Of a stretch of DNA of 64,000 nt, positions 30,683 through 38,667 are shown in pieces. The stretch covers positions 155,803-219,802 of the forward strand of contig JAHEGI010000002.1 of assembly GCA_024639785.1 (NCBI GenBank). Reading direction: 5' to 3'. The position numbers and the translations under genes were made by a program. The notes under the pieces are model-generated. The model saw nothing but the letters and a program-made list of their open reading frames with translations. It did not search any database and was not told the origin of the DNA. How positions within the stretch are numbered: position 1 is the stretch's first letter; every line of letters starts with the position of its first letter. This DNA comes from Cryomorphaceae bacterium (GTDB taxonomy: Bacteria > Bacteroidota > Bacteroidia > Flavobacteriales > Schleiferiaceae).

Positions 30683-30690
30683 TATTTTTG
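30683..30690 (+). promoter_or_regulatory. Promoter -7 box for rpsA (TATTTTTG)
   Basis: Exact TAnnTTTG match followed by CAGTCC, the same TTTGCAGTCC sequence as at the rpsL promoter. It overlaps the left arm of the hairpin that follows. Confidence 0.65.
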
Positions 30691-30744
30691 CAGTCCTTTT
30701 TGGAAAGCGTTTTTGCAGGCGCCCAAAAGGACTGCTTTTTTTTT
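30690..30744 (+). terminator. Terminator-like hairpin in the gltA-rpsA gap
   Basis: 11-bp perfect stem (GCAGTCCTTTT at 30690-30700 with AAAAGGACTGC at 30725-30735), a 24-base loop and nine T. For readthrough from gltA it is a full terminator; for transcripts starting at the rpsA promoter the left arm would be shortened at its 5' end. Confidence 0.75.
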
Positions 30745-30776
30745 ATCCCTTTCGTTGGGCGCTGAAGCCTGCAAAA
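30711..30776 (+). promoter_or_regulatory. Candidate rpsA leader structure (loop-to-downstream pairing)
   Basis: Loop bases 30711-30719 pair with CCTGCAAAA at 30768-30776 (9 bp), and 30720-30724 with GGGCG at 30757-30761 (5 bp). Because 30711-30724 is in the loop of the terminator-like hairpin, the second helix either makes a pseudoknot with it or competes with it. All elements lie before the rpsA ATG at 30803. Confidence 0.5.
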
Positions 30777-30802
30777 CCAACGAAATACAAGCATTTAAGC
30801 GC

Positions 30803-32815
30803 ATGGCCAAATCGACCAAGCCTGAAGTTCAAGCCGAAGAGCTTGAAACCCCTGAAACGACTTCCGAAGTAACAGAAACCCCTGCAGTAGAGGCTGAAGC
30901 CGCTGTAGTAGAGGAGGCTGTCGTAGAAGAAGCACCCGCCAAAGAAAAGAAAGCACCTAAGCGTGCTACCAAAAAAGAGGTGGTTGTTGAAGTCACCGAC
31001 GAAGAAGAAGGAGACGACGAAGAGCTCGTTTTAGAAGCCGATGAAGAGGACGCTCCATTTGATTGGGACGCCTATGAGTCGGGTAGCAAAGAAAAATCTG
31101 AAGCCGCTTTGGCCATGGAGAAGATGTACGAGGATACCCTCGTCACCTCTGTGGAGCACCAAGTTGTGAGCGGAAAGGTGGTAAGTCTCTCAGATCGTGA
31201 CGTTATCATTGATATCGGCTCGAAATCTGAAGGGGTAGTTTCTTTGAATGAATTCCGATACAATCCTGATTTAAAGGAAGGCGATAGCGTCGAAGTATTG
31301 GTAGACAAGCAGGAAGACAAATTGGGCCAATTGGTTCTGTCACACCGCAAAGCTCGCTCTATCAAGGCTTGGGATCGCGTGAATGAAGCATTTGATGCGG
31401 AAGAGATCGTTCAAGGTTACGTGAAGTGCCGCACGAAAGGTGGTATGATCGTAGACGTGTTCGGTTTGGAGGCCTTCTTGCCAGGTTCACAAATTGATGT
31501 GAAGCCCATCCGCGACTACGATATCTACGTAGACAAGACGATGGAATTCAAAATTGTTAAAATCAACCACGAGTTCAAGAATGTTGTGGTCTCTCACAAA
31601 GCCCTCATTGAGGCTGATTTGGAAGAGCAGAAGCGCAAGATCATTGGTCAGCTCGAAAAGGGTCAAGTACTCGAGGGCGTGGTCAAGAATATCACCAGCT
31701 ATGGTGTATTCATCGACTTGGGCGGCGTAGACGGTTTGGTGCACATCACTGACTTGTCTTGGAGCCGTATCAACCACCCATCTGAAGTGGTTGAGCTCGA
31801 TCAGAAGATCAATGTGGTTATCCTTGACTTTGATGAGGCTAAGACTCGTATCCAATTGGGTCTTAAGCAATTGTTCCCCCACCCATGGGATGCATTGGAT
31901 GCAGCTATTGCAGCCGGTGACAAAATCAAGGGTAAGGTGGTTGTCCTCGCTGACTATGGTGCCTTCGTAGAGGTGGCTCCTGGTGTAGAGGGTTTGATTC
32001 ACGTATCTGAAATGAGCTGGGGATCACACCTCCGTTCAGCCAATGATTTCTACAAGGCGGGTGACGAAGTCGAAGCCGTTGTATTGAGCATTGACCGCGA
32101 AGAGCGCAAGATGTCCTTGGGTGTCAAGCAAATGACTCCAGACCCATGGTCTGAGATCACGAGCAAGTATCCTGTTGGCTCTAGCCATTCGGGCAAGGTG
32201 CGCAACTTCACCAACTTCGGTGTATTCCTTGAGTTGGAAGAAGGCATCGACGGATTAGTGCACATTTCTGACCTTTCTTGGACGAAGAAAGTGAAGCATC
32301 CTTCGGAGTTTACCTCGGTAGGTGCTGAGCTTGAAGTTCAAGTGTTGGACATCGATGTAGAAAACCGTCGATTGAGCCTAGGCCACAAGCAGGTTTCTGA
32401 GAATCCTTGGGACAGCTATGCCTCTGTATTTGGAGAAGGAAGCACGCACACCGGTGAGGTGAAGACGGCGGCGGACAAAGGCTTCAATATTTGGTTTGCG
32501 GATCAAGAACTTGAGGCTTATTGCCCAGCGCGTCATGCCGCGAAGGAAGATGGCTCTAGCCTCGCCGTAGGTGAGCAGATGGAGTTTGTAGTGATTGAAT
32601 TCAATCGCGACAACCGTCGTATCCTCGTTTCACACACCCAAACGTTCAAGCAAGTAGCCGACAGCAATGAAGGTGGAAGCAAGAAAGGCAAGGGCGGAGG
32701 TAACAAAGGCGGTTCTGCTGCAGTGAATGCAGTGAACTCAGCCGTTGAGAAGACCACCTTGGGTGATTTGGACAGCTTGGCTCGTCTGAAGGAAGAAATG
32801 GAAAGCAACGAGTAA
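30803..32815 (+). CDS. rpsA: Ribosomal protein bS1
   Basis: 670 residues from the ATG at 30803 (MAKSTKPEVQ); the frame is open further upstream but that stretch overlaps the leader hairpin. The N-terminal ~115 residues are an acidic Ala/Val/Glu-rich extension, then six S1/OB repeats (approximately 120-190, 205-265, 285-355, 370-440, 455-525, 540-610) and a Gly/Lys/Asn-rich tail. Repeats 3-5 are the most canonical (GVFIDLGGVDGLVHITDLSW-type). S1 captures mRNA on the 30S, important where Shine-Dalgarno pairing is not used. Confidence 0.96.
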   Translation: MAKSTKPEVQAEELETPETTSEVTETPAVEAEAAVVEEAVVEEAPAKEKKAPKRATKKEVVVEVTDEEEGDDEELVLEADEEDAPFDWDAYESGSKEKSEAALAMEKMYEDTLVTSVEHQVVSGKVVSLSDRDVIIDIGSKSEGVVSLNEFRYNPDLKEGDSVEVLVDKQEDKLGQLVLSHRKARSIKAWDRVNEAFDAEEIVQGYVKCRTKGGMIVDVFGLEAFLPGSQIDVKPIRDYDIYVDKTMEFKIVKINHEFKNVVVSHKALIEADLEEQKRKIIGQLEKGQVLEGVVKNITSYGVFIDLGGVDGLVHITDLSWSRINHPSEVVELDQKINVVILDFDEAKTRIQLGLKQLFPHPWDALDAAIAAGDKIKGKVVVLADYGAFVEVAPGVEGLIHVSEMSWGSHLRSANDFYKAGDEVEAVVLSIDREERKMSLGVKQMTPDPWSEITSKYPVGSSHSGKVRNFTNFGVFLELEEGIDGLVHISDLSWTKKVKHPSEFTSVGAELEVQVLDIDVENRRLSLGHKQVSENPWDSYASVFGEGSTHTGEVKTAADKGFNIWFADQELEAYCPARHAAKEDGSSLAVGEQMEFVVIEFNRDNRRILVSHTQTFKQVADSNEGGSKKGKGGGNKGGSAAVNAVNSAVEKTTLGDLDSLARLKEEMESNE

Positions 32816-32838
32816 TCGTTTCATTTTTGAACAATTCC

Positions 32839-32870
32839 AAAGGGCTGCCCAAATGGGTGGCCCTTTTTTT
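32839..32870 (+). terminator. rpsA terminator
   Basis: AAGGGCTGCCC / GGGTGGCCCTT stem (two G-T pairs), loop AAAT, then seven T. Confidence 0.85.
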
Positions 32871-32881
32871 ATCTTCAAGCT

Positions 32882-33979
32882 ATGATAACATGCCAAAATC
32901 TATGTGAGGCGCTCGAGCGTTGGGCTCCGCTGGAATTTCAAGCCGATTACGACAATTCAGGACTTCTTGTTGGGGATCCAGCGATGGAAGTGCATGGAGT
33001 CTTGGTCGCCTTGGATGTGACGGAGGAGGTCATTGAGGAGGCCGTGAAAAAGGGATGCAATTTCGTTTTGACCCACCATCCGATCATCTTTAAAGGATTA
33101 AAGAAACTCACGGGTCGAACAGAGGTGGAGCGCTGTGTTATGGCTGCTTTGCGTCACAATATCGCGCTCTATGCAGCCCATACAAATTTGGATAGTATCG
33201 AGGGGGGCGTGAGCCATGCACTTGCGAAAGCCCTAGGGATGAACGATCTCCAAATCCTGGCGCCACGGGAGAATCTACTCTACACGCTGACGGTGCATAC
33301 GCCTACCGCCGCTGCTCCAAGGGTAGCTGAAGCCCTATTTGCTGCTGGAGCTGGCCAAATTGGCCACTATGACGAATGCCATTTTCAAATGGAAGGAATG
33401 GGGACATTTCGTCCGCTTCCAGGCGCTCAGCCCGCGGAGGGCGAGCTTGGGGAGCGCAGTCTGGTGAAGGAACAAATGCAGCGGTTTGTGGTGTCTCAAG
33501 AACATCGCGCTGCGGTCCAAAAGGCCCTCGAATTTAGCCATCCATATGAAGTGGTAGCGCACAGTTGGGCATCGATGGAAAACCATCGCTCCGATGTAGG
33601 GTATGGGGTTGTCGGGAACTTGGATCAAGCCATGCCCTGGGCATCTTTTGTCAAGCATGTGAAGGAGGTGCTTGGCCTTCGGGCGATTCGGCACAGTCCA
33701 GTCGTTGCAGCGGAGGTGAAACGTGTGGCTTTATGTGGCGGTGCCGGGGTGGATTTGTTGCCCCGTGCCATAGGCTCAGGAGCCCAGGCCTACATCACAG
33801 CTGACATTAGTTATCATCGCTATTTTGAGGCCAAAGGGGCCTTAGTTATGATGGATGTGGGGCATTGGGAAAGTGAACAGTTCACAATCGAATTATTAGC
33901 CGATTACATTCGGCGGAAATTCCCTAATTTTGCCGTCCTTACGACCACGTCGTTAACCAATCCCATGATCACTGTTTGA
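32882..33979 (+). CDS. Nif3-like dinuclear metal centre protein (DUF34)
   Basis: 365 residues. N- and C-terminal halves of the NIF3 fold hold the metal ligands (THHPIIF with His65/His66 and HTNLDS ~100; MDVGHWESE near 325), and a PII-like insert (~130-230) separates them as in the long form of the family. A widely conserved toroidal hexamer, sometimes annotated as GTP cyclohydrolase I type 2 although the reaction is not established. One nt before the next gene, so a two-gene unit. Confidence 0.92.
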   Translation: MITCQNLCEALERWAPLEFQADYDNSGLLVGDPAMEVHGVLVALDVTEEVIEEAVKKGCNFVLTHHPIIFKGLKKLTGRTEVERCVMAALRHNIALYAAHTNLDSIEGGVSHALAKALGMNDLQILAPRENLLYTLTVHTPTAAAPRVAEALFAAGAGQIGHYDECHFQMEGMGTFRPLPGAQPAEGELGERSLVKEQMQRFVVSQEHRAAVQKALEFSHPYEVVAHSWASMENHRSDVGYGVVGNLDQAMPWASFVKHVKEVLGLRAIRHSPVVAAEVKRVALCGGAGVDLLPRAIGSGAQAYITADISYHRYFEAKGALVMMDVGHWESEQFTIELLADYIRRKFPNFAVLTTTSLTNPMITV

Positions 33980-33980
33980 T

Positions 33981-34778
33981 ATGGCTAAAAAGACCAGCAC
34001 AGCGGCTCCGGCCACAGTAGAAGATAAGCTCCGCGCTTTGTACAACTTGCAAATCGTCGATCGTCGTATCGATGAAATCCGCAATCTACGCGGAGAGTTG
34101 CCTTTGGAGGTTCAAGACCTGGAGGATGAAATCGCCGGTTTGGAAACGCGTTTTGCGCGCATCCAAGAAGAAGTTACCTCGGCAAAAACGGAGATCAAGG
34201 GCCACAAGCAATTGATCAAAGGCTGCCAAGAGAAAATCAGCAAGTACGAAGAGCAGCAGAAAAACGTGCGGAACAACCGTGAGTTTGATGCAATTGCCAA
34301 AGAAATTGAATTCCAGGAGTTGGAGATTCAATTGGCGGAAAAGCACATCCGCGAATTCGAAGCGACCGTAGAAACTCGTGGGGCAGTCGTCACCTCGGTG
34401 GAAGAAAAATTGACTGAGCGCAAGAACCACCTAGAGTTCAAGCAAGGCGAATTAGAGACCATCATTAAAGAGACAGAAAAGGAAGAGGCCGTTCTTTTGC
34501 AACGATCTACTGACTTATCAGAGAACCTTGGTGATGAGCGTTTGCTCAGCGCCTATCAGCGCATTCGTGGCAAAGTAAACAATGGCCTGGCTGTCGTGAG
34601 CATCGAGCGTGGTGCTTCAGCAGGGTCGTACTTTACCATCCCACCTCAGCGTCAAATGGAAATCGCTCAGCGCAAGAAAATCATGATTGACGAGCATTCA
34701 GGCCGCATCTTGGTGGATCCCACCTTGGCGCGCGAAGAAGAAGAGAAAATGGCTGCAGAGTTGGCTGTTCTCGCTTAA
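33981..34778 (+). CDS. DUF164 coiled-coil protein with degenerate zinc ribbon
   Basis: 265 residues. Long coiled coil (~20-185), then the usually Zn-binding C-terminal module. The scaffold is clear (TIPPQRQMEI, EHSGRILVDP), but the four Cys ligands are gone: the first pair is replaced in GASAGSY and the second in DEHSG. Family members are proposed nucleic-acid or protein-tethering factors; function unknown. In Bacteroidota it often follows the Nif3-like gene. Confidence 0.88.
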   Translation: MAKKTSTAAPATVEDKLRALYNLQIVDRRIDEIRNLRGELPLEVQDLEDEIAGLETRFARIQEEVTSAKTEIKGHKQLIKGCQEKISKYEEQQKNVRNNREFDAIAKEIEFQELEIQLAEKHIREFEATVETRGAVVTSVEEKLTERKNHLEFKQGELETIIKETEKEEAVLLQRSTDLSENLGDERLLSAYQRIRGKVNNGLAVVSIERGASAGSYFTIPPQRQMEIAQRKKIMIDEHSGRILVDPTLAREEEEKMAAELAVLA

Positions 34779-34799
34779 TCATCCAATCTTATTTAAAGA

Positions 34800-34831
34800 C
34801 AAAAGCCGCCCAGTGGGCGGCTTTTTTTTTT
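34800..34831. terminator. Terminator between the DUF164 gene and the convergent methyltransferase gene
   Basis: AAAGCCGCCC / GGGCGGCTTT stem with an AGT loop and a ten-base T-run on the + strand; the - strand has a shorter, interrupted T-run. Confidence 0.9.
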
Positions 34832-34862
34832 CTGACGTTGGTCTATGTTTGTCCGGAACCGC

Positions 34863-35627
34863 TTAGACGGGTTTATGGCAGACGTAAAGGGGTTCATCCG
34901 TGGGGAGTCGGTAGCGATCTACCTCGGAGGCAGAAAGGCGATTGAAGAGTTCAACGACTTCAACCCGAAATCCGGCTGCAGCCAAACGTTCGGGATAATC
35001 TGCACCGTATAGGCGAACATGATCATATTGTAAGAACCGACGTTCTCGCTCAGCGGGATCTGTAATGCTTGGATCCTCATCTGTCTTTTCAATTCCAGGC
35101 ACCCAGGGCACTTGAAAAATCCCCCATCCGCCGGGCTTCATGACGCGAAACAATTCACGCAGGCATTGGGCATCATCTTGGACATGCTCCAAAACATGGT
35201 TGCAGAAAATCACGTCAAACTGATTGGATTCCAACGGGATTTCATGTAAGTCAAAGTGCATATCTGCCAATGGGGACTCAATGTCTGCCGTGAGGACTGT
35301 TAGATTGCTTTGCTTTTTGAACCGAAAATGGAAACACTGCTCTGGGGCAATGTGCAAGAGTTTCTGTGGGGCAGAAAAGAAGTTGGTATACCGCTGGAGG
35401 TAGAGGTAGAGTAATCGATGACGTTCCAAGGAATTGGTGCCTGGACTGAGGGCATTTTCTCGAATACGCCCCCCATAACCATAGGGCAAGAACTTGCGGT
35501 AACTGCGGCCATCAATCGGATCTGTAAAGCGTGAACCCGCGAAGAGAATGGGGCCAATGAGGCGCACCACGGAGCTCAAGCGTATCAGCCATGGCCTAGG
35601 AATGCGTTTGAGTGCCCAGCGGATCAT
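34863..35627 (-). CDS. Class I SAM-dependent methyltransferase
   Basis: 254 residues. Rossmann methyltransferase: motif I is degenerate (LLHIAPEQC ~90), the acidic strand-2 residue is in LTADIES, and motifs IV-VI are clear (FDVIFCNHVLEHV ~138-150; RVMKPGGWGIFQV). Substrate unknown; such proteins near wall or surface genes often modify lipids, quinones or glycans. The start overlaps the map stop by 4 bases, so it is the last gene of a gpmI-map unit. Confidence 0.85.
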   Translation of the reverse strand: MIRWALKRIPRPWLIRLSSVVRLIGPILFAGSRFTDPIDGRSYRKFLPYGYGGRIRENALSPGTNSLERHRLLYLYLQRYTNFFSAPQKLLHIAPEQCFHFRFKKQSNLTVLTADIESPLADMHFDLHEIPLESNQFDVIFCNHVLEHVQDDAQCLRELFRVMKPGGWGIFQVPWVPGIEKTDEDPSITDPAERERRFLQYDHVRLYGADYPERLAAAGFRVEVVELFNRLSASEVDRYRLPTDEPLYVCHKPV

Positions 35628-36421
35628 GCGAATACAGGATCTTGCTTGGGCAGGCCCAAGGCGTCATAGATATAGTCAAACGTGCTCAATATGACCGGAC
35701 GTCCATCCACCAGGGCCACATCATGTTCAAAATGGGCTGAAGGCTTTTTATCGCCAGTAATAATAGACCAGCCATCATTGAGTTGGCGAACGCGATGGGT
35801 GCCCATATTAATCATTGGCTCGATGGCGAGGACCATGCCGTCTTGAAGTAGTTTGCCGTTTCCTCGCTTTCCGTAGTTTGGAACTTGCGGATCCTCATGG
35901 AGCTTTTTGCCTAAGCCATGGCCCACTAATTCCCGCACTACGCCAAAGCCCGCCGCTTCACAATGGCGTTGGATGGCATAGCCAATGTCGCCAATGCGAT
36001 TCCCTCGTTTCATGGCTTCGATTCCCACATAGAGCGAAGCCTTGGTCACATCAAGTAACTTTTGGACCGCAGGGTCAATCTCCCCCACCGCAAACGTATA
36101 CGCGTGGTCTCCGTAATACTCATCGTAGAGCACCCCGCAGTCAATGGATATGATATCCCCTTCCTCCAGTGGAACATCCTTTGGGATTCCATGGACGACC
36201 TGTTCATTGACGGAGGTACAGAGGCTATTGGGGAAGCCATACATGCCTAAGAAGCCAGGAATGCCCCCCATGTCGCGAATAAAAGCCTCTGCCAATTGGT
36301 CTAAGCGCAGCGGAGTGACCCCAGGCTTTACCTCCGCAGCAAGCATGCCCAAGGTTTTCGAAACCATAAGGGCGCTGGTTCGCATGCGTTCAATTTCCTC
36401 CGCGTTCTTGAGTATGATCAT
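35624..36421 (-). CDS. map: Type I methionine aminopeptidase
   Basis: 265 residues from the ATG at 36421, which gives the canonical MIILKNAEEIERMR start and a 4-base ATGA overlap with the gpmI stop; a longer frame to 36691 is antisense-free but lies in gpmI. Metal ligands are visible: DCGVLYDEYYGD (two Asp), GHGLGKKLHEDP (His), AIEPMI (Glu), EHDVAL (Glu). Removes initiator Met from nascent proteins. Confidence 0.97.
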   Translation of the reverse strand: MIILKNAEEIERMRTSALMVSKTLGMLAAEVKPGVTPLRLDQLAEAFIRDMGGIPGFLGMYGFPNSLCTSVNEQVVHGIPKDVPLEEGDIISIDCGVLYDEYYGDHAYTFAVGEIDPAVQKLLDVTKASLYVGIEAMKRGNRIGDIGYAIQRHCEAAGFGVVRELVGHGLGKKLHEDPQVPNYGKRGNGKLLQDGMVLAIEPMINMGTHRVRQLNDGWSIITGDKKPSAHFEHDVALVDGRPVILSTFDYIYDALGLPKQDPVFA

Positions 36422-37929
36422 CGGAGAAGACTTTTTCCGGTCATGGCATCGGGTTTTGGGATGCCCATCCAAGCCAAAATGCTCGGGGCAACATCCCCAA
36501 GTACGCCAGAATTTAAATGAACTTGACTCAAATCTTCCGCACTCACCAAATGGAAGGGGACCGGTTGGGTGGTATGCGCTGTGTGAGGACTTCCATCCGG
36601 GTTTTTCATGCAATCGGCATTGCCATGATCGGCCAAGATGAAGAAGCTGTATCCATGCTTTAATCCGGCTTCTACAATGGCTTGACTGCATTGATCCACG
36701 GTTTCGACCGCTTTAATGGCGGCTTCGAGACTCCCGGTGTGGCCAACCATATCGGGATTGGCAAAATTCAAACAAACAAAGTCACAGCTTTCGGCTTCCA
36801 ACTCGGGGATGATGGCATCGCGAATGTCGAAGGCGGACATCTCCGGTTGTAAATCATAGGTGGCCACTTTGGGTGACGGACATAGTAGTCGTCGTTCCCC
36901 TTGGAAGGGCTCTTCGCGACCTCCACTAAAAAAGAACGTGACGTGCGGATATTTCTCCGTTTCAGCAATGCGAATTTGTCTTTGTCCAGCTTGTTCTAGG
37001 ACCTCGCCCATGGTGTCTGAAAGATTGTCTTTCTCAAAAATGGATCGGACCCCACGGAACGTCTTATCGTAGTTCGTCAACGTATAGAAATCCGTTGCGA
37101 TGGGTTCCATGCCAAATTCCGAAAATGCTTCTTGGCTTAAAACTTGCGTTAATTCTCGCCCGCGATCTGTTCGATAGTTGAAGAAGAGTACCACATCGCC
37201 AGGCTGGATTTTGGCGTCGTCTAAGATGATCGGTTCAATAAACTCATCGCTCTGCCCTTGGGCATAGGCAGAGGCCACGGCGTCGGACGCGCTGCCTTGG
37301 AAGGTAGCCCCTTTTCCATGGACCAAGGCGTCGTAGGCTTTCTTGACGCGTTCCCAACGTTTGTCTCGATCCATGGCATAGTAGCGACCGACGATGCTCG
37401 CTATGCGCCCAGTGGTTTGAGCCATGTGAGCCTCCACTTCGGAGAGGTAGGTTTGTCCGCCTTGCGGATCGGTATCACGCCCATCCGTAAAGGCGTGCAG
37501 GGCGACATCCTCGAGCCCAGCCTCGTGAAACAGCGAAAGCAAGCCCTTCAGGTGAGCGATATGGCTGTGGACTCCTCCGTCTGAGACCAACCCCAAGAGG
37601 TGCAAGCGTTTACCTTTTGCCGATGCCAGCAAATCGAGGAAGACTGCGTTTTGAAGTAGGCTTTTTTCTTCGATGGCCAAGTCGATTTTTACTAAATCTT
37701 GGTAGACTACTCTTCCTGCGCCCAGGTTCATATGACCCACTTCTGAATTGCCCATTTGGCCTTCCGGCAGACCCACGGCACGGCCTGAGGCTTCCAATTG
37801 GGCTGTTGGGTAGCGATCTAGGCCATCAACAAAGGGGGTGTGGCCTAGGTCCACTGCTGAAACCTCGGGATTGGCCGCAATACCCCAACCATCCAAGATC
37901 ATTAAAACAGCTTTTTTCGTAGCACTCAT
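36418..37929 (-). CDS. gpmI: 2,3-bisphosphoglycerate-independent phosphoglycerate mutase
   Basis: 503 residues from the ATG at 37929 (MSATKKAVLMILDGWG); an ATG three codons earlier is inside the promoter-proximal gap. Alkaline-phosphatase fold with the phospho-Ser in GNSEVGHMNLGAGR (~60) and metal sites DGRDTDP and ADHGNAD. Interconverts 3- and 2-phosphoglycerate, the step before enolase. A TACCTTTG box ends 6 nt before this ATG. First gene of gpmI-map-methyltransferase. Confidence 0.97.
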   Translation of the reverse strand: MSATKKAVLMILDGWGIAANPEVSAVDLGHTPFVDGLDRYPTAQLEASGRAVGLPEGQMGNSEVGHMNLGAGRVVYQDLVKIDLAIEEKSLLQNAVFLDLLASAKGKRLHLLGLVSDGGVHSHIAHLKGLLSLFHEAGLEDVALHAFTDGRDTDPQGGQTYLSEVEAHMAQTTGRIASIVGRYYAMDRDKRWERVKKAYDALVHGKGATFQGSASDAVASAYAQGQSDEFIEPIILDDAKIQPGDVVLFFNYRTDRGRELTQVLSQEAFSEFGMEPIATDFYTLTNYDKTFRGVRSIFEKDNLSDTMGEVLEQAGQRQIRIAETEKYPHVTFFFSGGREEPFQGERRLLCPSPKVATYDLQPEMSAFDIRDAIIPELEAESCDFVCLNFANPDMVGHTGSLEAAIKAVETVDQCSQAIVEAGLKHGYSFFILADHGNADCMKNPDGSPHTAHTTQPVPFHLVSAEDLSQVHLNSGVLGDVAPSILAWMGIPKPDAMTGKSLLR

Positions 37930-37935
37930 AGGCTG

Positions 37936-37943
37936 CAAAGGTA
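37936..37943 (-). promoter_or_regulatory. -7 box for gpmI (TACCTTTG)
   Basis: Exact TAnnTTTG on the - strand with 6 nt between the box and the ATG, predicting a leaderless or nearly leaderless mRNA. Confidence 0.6.
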
Positions 37944-37962
37944 CTTTATTTGGACGGGTTAC

Positions 37963-38667
37963 TCAGATAGCTAAGGCGCCGGAAGACACTTCGGCCGGGG
38001 CTTTTCCAGCTTCAAAAAGGCGAGCGGTGAGGGATCCGTGTAAGGTCACATTGTCTCCGCGGACTTCAAGCCACGAACCTTCACGCAGACCAAGTACGGG
38101 TTGCGAATTAAAGTGATGGAATTCACGAATGCGTGTTTCCCGTGTTTCACCCATGTGGGTAGTGCCCTCCATTGGATCCAAATAATGGGGATTGAGGTTA
38201 AACGGAATCCATCCAAAAGCGTCAAACTGGGGCGGATACACAATGGGCATATCGTTGGTGGTGCCCACAGTGAGGCCAGCGACATTGCTGCCCGCACTCG
38301 AACCCATGTAGGGCATGCCCGCTTTAACGGCCTCGTCGATGGCTGCAAAGGCACCTGACTCAATCAAGGTTTTCAGCAGGACAAAGGTGTTTCCGCCGCC
38401 AATAAATACGCCACGGGCATCGGCTAAGGCTTCAGTCGGAGATGCATAGGTATGCATGCCGCGCATGGGGATGCCTTCTGCTTCAAAGGCCTTCGTCGCA
38501 TGCGCAGTGTAATCGTCCCAGCTCATGCCTCCCGGGCGTGCATAGGGCACAAACAGAACGGAGCCAGAGCCCTCGGCGAAATGCGCCGTCCAAGCGTCTT
38601 TGTAGTAGCTCAAGTAGGGGTGGCCATGCACGGTAGAGGTGGAGGCCAGCAAGAGGTTCAGGCTCAT
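37963..38667 (-). CDS. pepE: Peptidase S51, dipeptidase E-like
   Basis: 234 residues. Class I glutamine-amidotransferase-like fold with the nucleophile Ser124 in GSSAGSN, the oxyanion-region IGGGNTF (~89-95) and the His/acid region NPHYLDP. PepE hydrolyses Asp-X dipeptides in the cytoplasm. Start overlaps the upstream gene's stop by 4 bases; last gene of the lgt operon. Confidence 0.9.
   Translation of the reverse strand: MSLNLLLASTSTVHGHPYLSYYKDAWTAHFAEGSGSVLFVPYARPGGMSWDDYTAHATKAFEAEGIPMRGMHTYASPTEALADARGVFIGGGNTFVLLKTLIESGAFAAIDEAVKAGMPYMGSSAGSNVAGLTVGTTNDMPIVYPPQFDAFGWIPFNLNPHYLDPMEGTTHMGETRETRIREFHHFNSQPVLGLREGSWLEVRGDNVTLHGSLTARLFEAGKAPAEVSSGALAI

Noticed and set aside
30713-30802. 30-residue N-terminal extension of S1
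   Set aside because: It overlaps the T-run and hairpin of the leader and is not S1-like; MAKSTKPE at 30803 fits the family.
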